Below are positions 1 through 6,810 of a stretch of 11,084 nucleotides of DNA, piece after piece (positions within the stretch are counted from its first letter, which is position 1; the number at the start of each line of letters is the position of its first letter). This stretch comes from Candidatus Latescibacterota bacterium. GTDB lineage: Bacteria; Blakebacterota; Blakebacteria; Blakebacterales; Blakebacteraceae. The DNA is taken from assembly GCA_023135015.1 (NCBI GenBank), contig JAGLTZ010000244.1, positions 1-11,084 on the forward strand. Reading direction: 5' to 3'. Below the pieces are notes generated by a model that made no database searches, was not told where the DNA came from, and saw nothing but the letters and a program-made list of their open reading frames with translations. Both the position numbers and the translations under genes were made by a program.

Positions 1-103
1 CTATTGTGGTAGATGCTTAGCTATCTTCGGTCACCCCCAAGGAAATGGAACTGTCCCATTAGATTTCAGGTGTAAGGGTCCGGGGGGCAATGTATTCGCT
101 GTT

Positions 104-134
104 AAAATAAAGCCCCGGCGTCAGCCGGGGCTTT
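104..134 (-). terminator. Intrinsic terminator of the sigma/anti-sigma/DUF4097 operon
   Basis: A perfect 11-bp stem (109-119 pairing with 124-134) closes a GTCA tetraloop. Read on the minus strand, the GC-rich stem is followed by TTTATTTT (111 down to 104), the classic rho-independent layout. It lies about 70 nt past the stop codon of the minus-strand DUF4097 gene. On the plus strand the stem is followed by only a short T run, so it should work mainly for the minus-strand operon. Confidence 0.88.
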
Positions 135-203
135 CAGCTCGTACTGCAGCAGGAGTTAGTGTCTGTTGATATTTGGAGGATTCAGGCCAATACGACTCCA
201 GAG

Positions 204-1139
204 CTACTTCTTGATGATTTCGACGTTTCCACTGAAGGTGTTGATCTTGATGCGGGCCTCACCCCCTCCTGTTACAAAGGAGAGCACCCTGCCAGGGCCG
301 AAACGGCCGCGGCGTTCAGCACTCTGACCGAATCCGTTCTTAATGTCACCGGTGAATGTCGTGACGTCGAAATCGGCCGAGATATCTGCGGGCACTGCCA
401 GATCGATCGAGCCACTGTGGTTCTCCATTGTAAGAGTTCCGTCAGTGGTCAGATCGCCCTCGAAAAACAGATCTCCCGAGATGGACTCGAAGTTGCCCTC
501 CTCGATGGCGCTGCCGTACACTTTCGAGTTTCCGCTTATGGTGCTTACATCGAAGCGGCCGGTGACTTCCCGAACCATGACTCGCCCGCTGACCGTGCCG
601 GCACGGACGGGTCCCTCGCTCGAGAATATCGTGATATCGCCGCTGATACTCTCGGACCATACCCGGCCTGGACGGCCGTTCACGTCGATATCGCCGCTCA
701 CGGATTCGAGGTCGAGGTTGCCGGTAACGTCTGAGACTGTGATGTCGGCGCTGACGGTCTCCACATCCAGCCGGCTCCCCGCCGGTATGTGAATCTCCAG
801 ATCAGATCCCTCGATCCGGCGGATGTTCTGTCTCCTCCTGGTCGCCTCGTCAAGAAGCACGACTTCAATAACTGTCTCGTTCCCGCTTACCTCGAAATCG
901 AGTCGCTCGGTACCCTCGCCCAGCGTTCCCTTCACGGAGACCTCCGCCCGGTTCCACCCGATCACTTTGATCGAGCCGGCCAGGTTGTCGATCTTGACCA
1001 GACCATCGGCCCTCGCGGCCTTGGTTTCCGCTACCCGCTGCTGGGCGGTGGCGCTGGTGGTCGCCAGACTGACCATGAAGAGGGCTGTGCCCATCCATCG
1101 GAGTGTTTTCCTGGTTAATAGATTGATTTGAGTTGTCAT
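204..1139 (-). CDS. Secreted DUF4097 beta-strand repeat protein
   Basis: This 311-residue protein has an N-terminal signal peptide (basic residues 10-14, hydrophobic core about 17-31, likely cleavage after ATA near residue 32). The rest is a DUF4097-type (LiaG/adhesin-like) repeat region rich in SGDI-like turns. The turn serines fall at about 130, 148, 166, 184, 202, 221 and 242, mostly 18 residues apart, as in a stacked beta-solenoid. It is probably periplasmic or surface exposed; no enzyme motif is visible. I chose the ATG at 1139 because AGAGGA lies 7 nt upstream and the signal peptide then starts correctly. An ATG at 1184 would overlap the anti-sigma gene. It is the last gene of the operon, 14 nt after the anti-sigma stop codon. 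Family members often sit beside envelope-stress regulators, so a role in sensing or responding to envelope damage is an inference. Confidence 0.87.
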   Translation of the reverse strand: MTTQINLLTRKTLRWMGTALFMVSLATTSATAQQRVAETKAARADGLVKIDNLAGSIKVIGWNRAEVSVKGTLGEGTERLDFEVSGNETVIEVVLLDEATRRRQNIRRIEGSDLEIHIPAGSRLDVETVSADITVSDVTGNLDLESVSGDIDVNGRPGRVWSESISGDITIFSSEGPVRAGTVSGRVMVREVTGRFDVSTISGNSKVYGSAIEEGNFESISGDLFFEGDLTTDGTLTMENHSGSIDLAVPADISADFDVTTFTGDIKNGFGQSAERRGRFGPGRVLSFVTGGGEARIKINTFSGNVEIIKK

Positions 1140-1153
1140 GGCTGAATCCTCTT

Positions 1154-1819
1154 TCACAACTGTGTCAAAAGCTGAGCAGTCCAATGCAGCAATTCGACCT
1201 TCTGGCGGTAGGTCGTCGAGAGCATAGACTGCAGTTTGGTGTCAGACGGGTTTTCAATCAGCGCAATACGGGAGTCTTCGATGGCACTCTCGATGATCTC
1301 CAGGTGGTGCTCTATTATTTCCCTGGCGGACTCGGGCAGGTTGTCTTCGCACTCGCCAATCGAGTAGATCAGGTCCTTGGTAACTCCAAGGTACTGCTTC
1401 TCCATCGCTGCGAGCGTGACCAGGCCCTGGTTCCATCCGGCATAGAATCTCTCCAGCGAATCAAACCCGTCACTGAAAAGGCGTACGGTTACGACCGAGG
1501 CGGTAATGATCAGTATTGCCGCAGCCGCCGCTATCAGTGAGCGGACGGGCCACCCGATTTGTCCTATCCCGACCTCTTTAGTGGTAGATTTCGCCATCCC
1601 TTCTTCAATCCGGTTTCTGATCCCGGGCCACAGATCGCGTCGGGGTGAAATCATCATCGGCATTCTCTCAGCCTGCTCCACCAGAGTCCTCAGCTGACCG
1701 AGTGACTCCCTGCACGCCGGGCAGGCTTCCAGATGCTCTTCAAGTATTGTGCTCTTTTTCGACCCGAGCTCCCCGTCCATATATCGATTGAAGAGGTTTT
1801 GTGCGTCCGTACAGTTCAT
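1154..1819 (-). CDS. Membrane anti-sigma factor with zf-HC2 zinc finger
   Basis: This 221-residue protein has the layout of a zinc-finger anti-sigma factor. Its N-terminal zf-HC2 domain has Cys3 and the H29-x3-C33-x2-C36 motif, which would bind the sigma factor in the cytoplasm. One transmembrane helix follows (about 93-112, alanine- and isoleucine-rich). A helical C-terminal domain of about 105 residues should lie in the periplasm; I do not recognise its family. The start codon overlaps the stop codon of the sigma gene as ATGA, the usual coupling that keeps sigma and anti-sigma in balance, and an AGGA-type ribosome site lies upstream inside the sigma gene. By family knowledge it holds the sigma factor inactive until an envelope signal releases it. 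The nature of that signal cannot be read from the sequence. Confidence 0.9.
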   Translation of the reverse strand: MNCTDAQNLFNRYMDGELGSKKSTILEEHLEACPACRESLGQLRTLVEQAERMPMMISPRRDLWPGIRNRIEEGMAKSTTKEVGIGQIGWPVRSLIAAAAAILIITASVVTVRLFSDGFDSLERFYAGWNQGLVTLAAMEKQYLGVTKDLIYSIGECEDNLPESAREIIEHHLEIIESAIEDSRIALIENPSDTKLQSMLSTTYRQKVELLHWTAQLLTQL

Positions 1820-2373
1820 CGAGCCAACATCTTCCTCAGGAGATTCCGGGCCCGGTGAAGCTGGGCCTTTGACGTCCCGATGCTTGTTTTCATCATCTCG
1901 GCGATCTCTTCATGTCGGTAACCTTCGACATCGTGCAACACGAATACTGTCCGAGCCCGTCGTGGCAGTTGCGCAATCGCTCTCTCGAGGTCAATCCTGT
2001 CCTCCGGAGTCGGGACCACGTAGGCTTCTACGATAAGAGAGGCATCCTCCGCGGAGACGATCCGTTCCCTCCGGCGCCTACGGGCCCGCTTATCCTGGAG
2101 GACCGTGTTCACCGCCAGTCGGTGCAGCCATGTTGCGAAGGCCGCCTCCCCGCGGAACGAACTCAATTTCTCCCAGGCCAGTACGAAAGTGTCCTGGGTG
2201 AGCTGTTGGGCCCGTTCTTCGCTGGCGGTGAGCCGGAGACAGAGGGCGAACACCCGATCCATGTGCGTGCGGTAGAGCTCCTCGAATGCACCCAGATCGC
2301 CATCCTGAGCGCGTTGAACTGTCAAGTTGCCCGAAGGGCCCGATACCGGCTTGTCTGCCTTTTTCTTACTCAT
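1816..2373 (-). CDS. ECF-family RNA polymerase sigma factor (RpoE-like)
   Basis: This 185-residue protein has the compact two-domain form of an ECF sigma factor. Sigma region 2 spans about residues 27-97 (FEELYRTHMDRVF, then DTFVLAWEKL and FATWLHRLAVN, the -10 binding and core-binding part). A basic arginine-rich linker lies at 95-104. Region 4 spans about 127-182 (AIAQLPRRARTVFVLHD, then the helix-turn-helix GYRHEEIAEMMKTSIGTSKAQLHRAR), which reads the -35 element. Sigma regions 1 and 3 are absent, as expected for the family. It is the first gene of the operon and is followed by its probable anti-sigma factor. The ATG at 2373 has no clear Shine-Dalgarno sequence. An ECF-type promoter motif at 2410-2435 points at this gene, so it probably controls itself. 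Confidence 0.93.
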   Translation of the reverse strand: MSKKKADKPVSGPSGNLTVQRAQDGDLGAFEELYRTHMDRVFALCLRLTASEERAQQLTQDTFVLAWEKLSSFRGEAAFATWLHRLAVNTVLQDKRARRRRRERIVSAEDASLIVEAYVVPTPEDRIDLERAIAQLPRRARTVFVLHDVEGYRHEEIAEMMKTSIGTSKAQLHRARNLLRKMLAR

Positions 2374-2409
2374 TCGATGCCGCTGAACCGTGAAAGGTTT
2401 AAACTAGTG

Positions 2410-2435
2410 TACGATAATTTGACACGGCGGTTACA
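2410..2435 (-). promoter_or_regulatory. Putative ECF-type autoregulatory promoter
   Basis: Read on the minus strand, TGTAAC (complement of 2430-2435) is followed after exactly 16 nt by CGTA (complement of 2410-2413). This matches the general ECF promoter form, an AAC-type -35 element and a CGTA/CGTC -10 element, known from RpoE- and SigW-like factors. Transcription would start about 30 nt upstream of the sigma gene ATG. Assignment to this particular sigma factor is an inference from position. Confidence 0.5.
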
Positions 2436-2448
2436 ATCGCAATACAAC
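2419..2448 (+). promoter_or_regulatory. Putative sigma-70-type promoter for the lipoprotein gene
   Basis: A perfect TTGACA -35 box lies at 2419-2424. It is followed after 18 nt by TACAAC (2443-2448), a 4/6 match to TATAAT. The predicted start of transcription, near 2455, gives a leader of about 36 nt before the ATG at 2491. The element overlaps the oppositely oriented ECF-type motif, so the two promoters may compete. Confidence 0.45.
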
Positions 2449-2490
2449 TCTGTACACGCTGCGAGGCTAAAGAAAGGTCTCTATTCCATA

Positions 2491-3738
2491 ATGGGCAGAG
2501 TAAGGTGTCTCTTCGGTGTTGTGGCGGTTCTTGTAATGACATCCGCGTGCGGGGACGTGGGCTCGGAATACACTCCGTTGAGGGAATTCCTGGAATCGGG
2601 GGTGGAGCGTGTCACATACGAGGCTCTGCCTCCCCGGCGCTTGACCTTCAATACTGTGGCGAAATGGGATATCTGGGATCCCCAGGGGGTCTACATATTC
2701 AGTCAGATCTCGGCCGCTGTGGGTGGTACCGAATCTTTCTTCCTTCTGGATGGTGACAACGCCCAGGTTGTAGAACTGGCTCCCGATGGGAACCTTCTGA
2801 ACATTCTCGGTCGGCAGGGGTCGGGGCCCGGCGAGCTGCGCTCTCCGCTGCATCTCGATTTCCACGAAAAGCGTTTGTGGATCTCCGACGTCGGAAACAG
2901 GCGTTTCTCGGTTTACGACCTGGACGGAACCTACATTCGGGACGTGAAGTGGCCGGGAGCCAGCCGCCTGGTAAGCCATTTTTCAGTCACCCCGTCTGGC
3001 CGGATCCTGCACGGCGGAATGTGGCCGCTGACTGTTGCCGAGCTCGCCGACCAGGAGCCGTTTTTCTACCTGGCGCTCTTTCCCGCGGAGGGTGAGTGGG
3101 AGGAGGGGCGGGCTGTGATCCATGTAGATACTCTCGCGACAATGAAGTCTCTTCCCTATCTGAGCACCGAAATACGCTCTGAGGAGGGTGATGTAAGGAT
3201 GTGGTTCGGTCATCCCGAGTTTGCCCCGCAGCTGCGCTGGGCAGCAGGTGAGAAGCTGATCGCCACGGTTACGTCTGAGGAGTACCGCTTCGAGATACGC
3301 CAACCCGATGGAGATATCATTATGGAAGTCTCCGCCCCTATGCCGGAGCTGAAGGTAACCGACGCCCATAAGGAGTGGTTCTTCCGCTATGAAGCCGGAC
3401 GCCGTCTCAGCCGGTACGGTTCCTTTACCCTCACCTCAGATTCCCGTGCCCGCATCCCTTTTGCCAGGCATATGCCGGCAATCACCGGTATCGCCGTTGA
3501 CAGGATGGGACGCATCTGGGTGCAGGCCAATACGCCTGAGCCCGGCGTCACCCGTCTCGACATCTTCGACAGGGAAGGTAATTACAGGGGACATCTGGGG
3601 ACTATGCCGCTGCCGGCCGCTTTCAGTTGCGATGAACACGTGCTTATACTCGAGAGGGCCGAGGACGGCCTGGACCGGTTCCGGGTGGGCACCGTGGGGT
3701 GGGCCCCAGCGCCGCTGAATGAAATCGATTCATCGTAA
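2491..3738 (+). CDS. 6-bladed beta-propeller lipoprotein
   Basis: This 415-residue protein begins with a lipoprotein signal: basic start, hydrophobic stretch, then TSAC with the lipid-bearing cysteine at residue 20. The mature part reads as NHL/6-bladed beta-propeller repeats. Examples are a blade ending in an APDGNLLNILG-type strand, the loop GRQGSGPGEL (about 107-116), which is characteristic of these proteins, the next blade LWISDVGNRRFSVYDLDG, and a late blade around 330-365 (ITGIAVDRMGRIWVQ). No catalytic motif is visible; such propellers usually bind proteins or glycans in the periplasm. The frame stays open upstream to about 1912, but that part is antisense to the sigma gene. The ATG at 2491 is chosen because it gives the signal peptide and has AAAGG upstream. 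It is transcribed divergently from the sigma operon and may be part of the same response (inference). Confidence 0.82.
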   Translation: MGRVRCLFGVVAVLVMTSACGDVGSEYTPLREFLESGVERVTYEALPPRRLTFNTVAKWDIWDPQGVYIFSQISAAVGGTESFFLLDGDNAQVVELAPDGNLLNILGRQGSGPGELRSPLHLDFHEKRLWISDVGNRRFSVYDLDGTYIRDVKWPGASRLVSHFSVTPSGRILHGGMWPLTVAELADQEPFFYLALFPAEGEWEEGRAVIHVDTLATMKSLPYLSTEIRSEEGDVRMWFGHPEFAPQLRWAAGEKLIATVTSEEYRFEIRQPDGDIIMEVSAPMPELKVTDAHKEWFFRYEAGRRLSRYGSFTLTSDSRARIPFARHMPAITGIAVDRMGRIWVQANTPEPGVTRLDIFDREGNYRGHLGTMPLPAAFSCDEHVLILERAEDGLDRFRVGTVGWAPAPLNEIDSS

Positions 3739-3827
3739 CAAATAACTATCTGGAATCTCCGCTCTTGCAAATACATGACAGGGAGAGTATGGACATCTTT
3801 TATGTTATAGATATTCCCGAATCCTTG

Positions 3828-3833
3828 AAGGAG
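3828..3833 (+). promoter_or_regulatory. Shine-Dalgarno site fixing the TTG start of menC
   Basis: AAGGAG lies 9 nt before the TTG at 3843. No in-frame ATG or GTG exists near the conserved N-terminus of the enzyme, so this site supports the TTG start. It lies inside a 12-nt sequence that is repeated exactly at 3889-3900. Confidence 0.75.
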
Positions 3834-3842
3834 CCGTGAGAT

Positions 3843-4994
3843 TTGCTGAAGGTACATTCGATTACTCTGAGAGAGATCTCCCTTCCCCTGAAGGAGCCGT
3901 TCAAGATCTCATCGGGGGTTACCACCGATAGGCGCATACTGCTGCTGGAGCTCAGTGACGGGGAGGGCACCTCCGCCTGGTCGGAGTGTGTGGCAGCGGA
4001 ATGGCCGAATTACTTCTACGAGACAGTAGACACAGCCTGGCTTGTGATCTGCCGCTATGTGGCACCGCGGGTGATCGGAAGGGCTCTGCAATCCCCTTCA
4101 GAAATAAGGCAGCTTCTGGATAAGGACTTCCGTGGGCACAATATGGCAAAGGCCGCGGTGGAGATGGGGGTCTGGGAACTCGAGGCCAGACGCCGGGATA
4201 TCCCACTGTCGCGGCTGCTGGGTGGTGTCAGGGAGCGCATCGAGGTCGGTATCTCGATTGGCATCCAGCCGTCCCCGGAGGCACTTGTTGAAAAAGCTGA
4301 GGCCTATCTGAAGGAAGGATACCGGAAGATCAAGATGAAGGTGATGCCCGGGGCTGATCTGGCCTATGCATCGGCGGCACGCAGAGCGCTCGGTTCGGGT
4401 GCGCCGCTCATGGTGGATGCCAACAATGCCTACACCCTCGACGATATTGAGACCCTGCTGGCACTCGATGACTTAGGCCTTCTCATGATCGAACAGCCCC
4501 TTGCCTGGGACGATGTTGTTCAGCATGCGGTTCTGCAGGAGAAGCTCAAGACCCCGATCTGCCTCGACGAATCGATAACCGGCCCTGAAAGGGTCCGCGA
4601 CATGATCGCCCTGGGTAGCGGCAGGATCGTGAATATAAAGCCTGGACGGGTAGGCGGATTCGCCACTTCCATCGCCATCCATGACCTGTGCGAGCAGGAG
4701 GGTATCCCGGTATGGTGTGGGGGAATGCTGGAGAGCGGAATAGGCAGGGGATACAATGTCGCCCTGGCCTCATTGCCGAACTTCCACTTCCCCGGTGACA
4801 TCTCGCCCAGCGCCCGCTACTGGAATAGGGATGTCGTCACGCCCGAGTGGACGATGGACCCGGACGGTACTATGGCGCTGAGGCTGGACAAACCCGGCAC
4901 CGGTGTGGATGTGGACAGGGAGCTGATTGATGATCTTACGGTGCGTGTAGAGGTACTCACAGCTGAAACATTCGCGAAAGAAGCACCTGAATGA
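3843..4994 (+). CDS. menC: o-Succinylbenzoate synthase / N-acylamino acid racemase (enolase superfamily)
   Basis: This 383-residue enolase-superfamily enzyme has an N-terminal capping domain (about 1-125) and a (beta/alpha)7-beta barrel. The residues expected for the MenC/NSAR branch are present: the KxK pair K164/K166, metal ligands D192 (VDANN), E217 (IEQPL) and D242 (LDES), and the opposite-face lysine K266 (NIKPGR). The specificity loop GGMLESGIGR (293-302) follows. These sites match the Amycolatopsis OSBS/NSAR enzyme as I recall it, with a constant shift of three residues. OSBS dehydrates SHCHC to o-succinylbenzoate in menaquinone synthesis; NSAR racemises N-acylamino acids, and many family members do both. 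No other men gene is nearby, so the true substrate is open. It starts at TTG with a good ribosome site and overlaps the next gene by ATGA. Confidence 0.88.
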   Translation: MLKVHSITLREISLPLKEPFKISSGVTTDRRILLLELSDGEGTSAWSECVAAEWPNYFYETVDTAWLVICRYVAPRVIGRALQSPSEIRQLLDKDFRGHNMAKAAVEMGVWELEARRRDIPLSRLLGGVRERIEVGISIGIQPSPEALVEKAEAYLKEGYRKIKMKVMPGADLAYASAARRALGSGAPLMVDANNAYTLDDIETLLALDDLGLLMIEQPLAWDDVVQHAVLQEKLKTPICLDESITGPERVRDMIALGSGRIVNIKPGRVGGFATSIAIHDLCEQEGIPVWCGGMLESGIGRGYNVALASLPNFHFPGDISPSARYWNRDVVTPEWTMDPDGTMALRLDKPGTGVDVDRELIDDLTVRVEVLTAETFAKEAPE

Positions 4995-5848
4995 GCCCCA
5001 GCCTGGCCGATGCCAGGGGGAGGAAATTCAAGCCGTTACGGGCACCCGTGCGGGTGGTCTCGCTAGTTCCAAGCCTTACGGAACTGCTATTTGATCTGGG
5101 TCTGAGAGAAGAGGAGGTAGTCGGCCGAACCCGCTTCTGCGTTCATCCGGCCGGACGGGTAGAAAATGTGCCTGTGGTGGGGGGTACGAAGAGTATCAAC
5201 GTTGCAGAAGTGCTGGCTCTGCAGCCCGATCTGGTGATCGCCGGCAGGGAGGAGAACCCGAAGGAGGCGATCGAAAAGATCGAAGATGCCGAAAGTCCTC
5301 CCAGAGTCTTTGTTACAAATCCTGAAAGTTTGGATGAAGCGCTTGACATGATCCGGGATATTGGGGTCCTGATCGGCAGGCGCGGCGACGCCCAGAAGAT
5401 AGCGGAGCGTATCGATGGCCTCCGGTCGAGGCTCGATCCACCTTCCAGAGGGACGGCTCTCTACCTGATCTGGATGAAGCCCTTCATGACCGTGGCGCCA
5501 GGCACTTTCATCCACGACATGATGAGGCTTGCGGGCTACAGGAACGCCATTGCACCCAGCCACATGGAGGGACACCGCTCCGGTTCCCGCATAGCGGCAC
5601 GTTACCCCGAAATAACCGTTGCCGACATTGCCGCTATTGGCCCCGATAGTATCCTGCTCTCCAGCGAACCGTTCCCTTTCGAGGAGGAGCACGTCGGGCT
5701 TCTCAGGCAGCAGCTTGCGGCGATAGACGCCGGGTATGCCGGAAGGGCTTCGATTCGGATCGTGAACGGAGAACACTTCTCGTGGTACGGCTCTAGACTG
5801 ATGACCGCGCTCGAGGCCTTCGAACGCGAGCTATCGGGCATTTCCTGA
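4991..5848 (+). CDS. BtuF-like helical-backbone metal/cobalamin receptor without signal peptide
   Basis: This 285-residue protein belongs to the periplasmic-binding-protein type 2 (COG0614, BtuF/FecB-like) family. The N-lobe starts at VVSLVPSLTELLFDLGL (22-38), followed by the family stretches VGRTRFCVHP and VPVVGGTK and by LALQPDLVIAGREEN (75-89). The long backbone helix lies at about 112-148 and the C-lobe ends with NGEHFSWYGSRL (259-270). No signal peptide or lipobox precedes the first lobe: residues 1-21 are polar and basic, so the protein should stay in the cytoplasm unless exported another way. This subgroup is often annotated as cobalamin-binding protein; the ligand is not proven. No ABC permease or ATPase gene is adjacent. 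Its ATG overlaps the stop codon of the MenC-type gene, implying translational coupling and a shared role. Confidence 0.82.
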   Translation: MSPSLADARGRKFKPLRAPVRVVSLVPSLTELLFDLGLREEEVVGRTRFCVHPAGRVENVPVVGGTKSINVAEVLALQPDLVIAGREENPKEAIEKIEDAESPPRVFVTNPESLDEALDMIRDIGVLIGRRGDAQKIAERIDGLRSRLDPPSRGTALYLIWMKPFMTVAPGTFIHDMMRLAGYRNAIAPSHMEGHRSGSRIAARYPEITVADIAAIGPDSILLSSEPFPFEEEHVGLLRQQLAAIDAGYAGRASIRIVNGEHFSWYGSRLMTALEAFERELSGIS

Positions 5849-5890
5849 TCGGTACGGGAGCCTCCCTTATATTACATCGGACCCTCCCCA

Positions 5891-5896
5891 TATAAT
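5891..5896 (+). promoter_or_regulatory. Possible -10 box for the barrel-protein gene
   Basis: A perfect TATAAT lies 23 nt before the ATG at 5919. No convincing -35 box is found 16-18 nt upstream, so this is a weak promoter call. If used, transcription would begin near 5903, just before the ribosome site. Confidence 0.3.
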
Positions 5897-5906
5897 TTGG
5901 GTGATC

Positions 5907-5912
5907 GGAGGG
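5907..5912 (+). promoter_or_regulatory. Shine-Dalgarno site of the barrel-protein gene
   Basis: GGAGGG lies 6 nt before the ATG at 5919 and decides this start over an in-frame GTG at 5901. It is exactly complementary to CCCTCC at 5882-5887, so it could be masked in transcripts that read through from upstream. Confidence 0.7.
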
Positions 5913-5918
5913 ATTGCT

Positions 5919-6764
5919 ATGAAAGCTGTGTCTGTAGCATTTGTGATTGCTATGGTGGCTGCGATTGCCGGACCTGTTGGGGTCTGGGCGCAGGAGCAAG
6001 AGCCTCCCCCACCGGAGTATGGGACCGGGCTGCAGTTCACGAACCTGGCGAACATGCCTATCGCAGGTCTGCTGGATAGGGGCACCTATGAGATTGACCT
6101 GCGCATGTATCCGGAGGGAGGGCTGTATACCTTTGTTACTATCGGTTTCCTCCGATCGGTGAATATTGGTTTCAGCTACGGGGCCGAAAATGTGATTGGT
6201 CGCGGAAGTGTGGAGTGGAATCCGAACGTGGAATTCGCCTTCAAAGCGCGCCTGGTTCCGGAATCCAGAGTCTTTCCGGCCCTTGCTATCGGCTATGCGG
6301 GGCAGGGTTTCGGGCCTTACCTGGGCGATCCCGATCCCCAGGTGGGCCTGGACCGCTACGCCGTGAAGTCGCCGGGTTTCTATGCTGTTATAAGCAAGAA
6401 CTACCGGTTGCTGGCCGAGATGGGGCTGCACATAGGCGTGAACAAGAGCCGTGAGAACGACGACGACGAAGATCTGAATGCTTTCGCCGGGATCGATCTG
6501 TCTCTTGGCCCGGAGCTGTACCTTATCCTGGAATATGACGCCGCGCTCAATGATAACGATGAGGAGGCGGTGGGGTACGGCAACGGTTATTTGAACTTCG
6601 GTTTGAAATGGGCGGCCAGTCCCCATCTGCGCCTGGAGCTTTATTTCACGAACCTGCTGGACAACGTCCGGGGTGCGGGTGAATCAGCGACTGTCGGGAA
6701 CGTGGTAGACACTCTGGGAGGCGCAGGCAGGGAGCTGAGGGTTGTTTATGTTGATTGGTTTTAG
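5919..6764 (+). CDS. Putative outer-membrane beta-barrel protein, YjbH-like
   Basis: This 281-residue protein has a clear signal peptide (hydrophobic about 4-22, cleavage after VWA near residue 24). A short proline-rich segment (EPPPPEYG) is followed by alternating strands rich in aromatic residues and glycine, such as YTFVTIGFLRSVNIGFSYG and FPALAIGYAGQGFGPY. It ends with VVYVDWF; a terminal phenylalanine after alternating hydrophobic residues is the usual recognition signal for outer-membrane barrel assembly. The GTGLQFTN and TIGFLRSVNIGFSYG patterns recall YjbH-type proteins, but family assignment is tentative. An acidic loop with four consecutive aspartates (NDDDDED region) lies in the middle. 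No known substrate is indicated. It lies 70 nt after the BtuF-like gene with its own possible -10 box, so it may be expressed separately. Confidence 0.68.
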   Translation: MKAVSVAFVIAMVAAIAGPVGVWAQEQEPPPPEYGTGLQFTNLANMPIAGLLDRGTYEIDLRMYPEGGLYTFVTIGFLRSVNIGFSYGAENVIGRGSVEWNPNVEFAFKARLVPESRVFPALAIGYAGQGFGPYLGDPDPQVGLDRYAVKSPGFYAVISKNYRLLAEMGLHIGVNKSRENDDDEDLNAFAGIDLSLGPELYLILEYDAALNDNDEEAVGYGNGYLNFGLKWAASPHLRLELYFTNLLDNVRGAGESATVGNVVDTLGGAGRELRVVYVDWF

Positions 6765-6787
6765 CTTCCACTGAAACTGTGATGGTA

Positions 6788-6810
6788 TCCGTCCGAAGTT
6801 TTTGGATGGA
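6788..6810 (+). repeat. Imperfect inverted repeat in the gap before the YchF-like gene
   Basis: TCCGTCC (6788-6794) can pair with GGATGGA (6804-6810) through six Watson-Crick pairs and one G-U pair, around a 9-nt loop. It lies 23 nt after the barrel-gene stop codon. The T-rich part is in the loop and no U-tract follows, so a terminator is doubtful. Confidence 0.3.

Noticed and set aside
2..169. Plus-strand frame open from the left edge, with a CGRC pair and a later Cys resembling a zinc finger
   Set aside because: It would run through the terminator hairpin at 109-134 and has no start in the window. One Cys pair and a single later Cys are not enough to call a gene fragment.
159..734. Open plus-strand frame of 191 codons
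   Set aside because: It is antisense to the DUF4097 gene, has no ribosome site and no family pattern. The minus-strand protein has a signal peptide and regular repeats.
1912..2490. Upstream extension of the lipoprotein reading frame
   Set aside because: This part is antisense to the sigma factor gene and would put the lipoprotein signal in the middle of a protein. The start at 2491 explains the signal peptide.
5087..5776. Long minus-strand open frame under the BtuF-like gene
   Set aside because: It is a codon-bias shadow of the plus-strand gene, with no recognisable domain.
5856..5866. GGGAG-C-CTCCC palindrome after the receptor gene as a terminator
   Set aside because: Only four base pairs remain once a three-base loop is allowed, and no T-run follows.
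5793..6626. Minus-strand open frame of 277 codons opposite the barrel gene
   Set aside because: It is antisense to a gene with clear signal peptide, ribosome site and barrel ending. Its product is basic and low in pattern, as shadows usually are.
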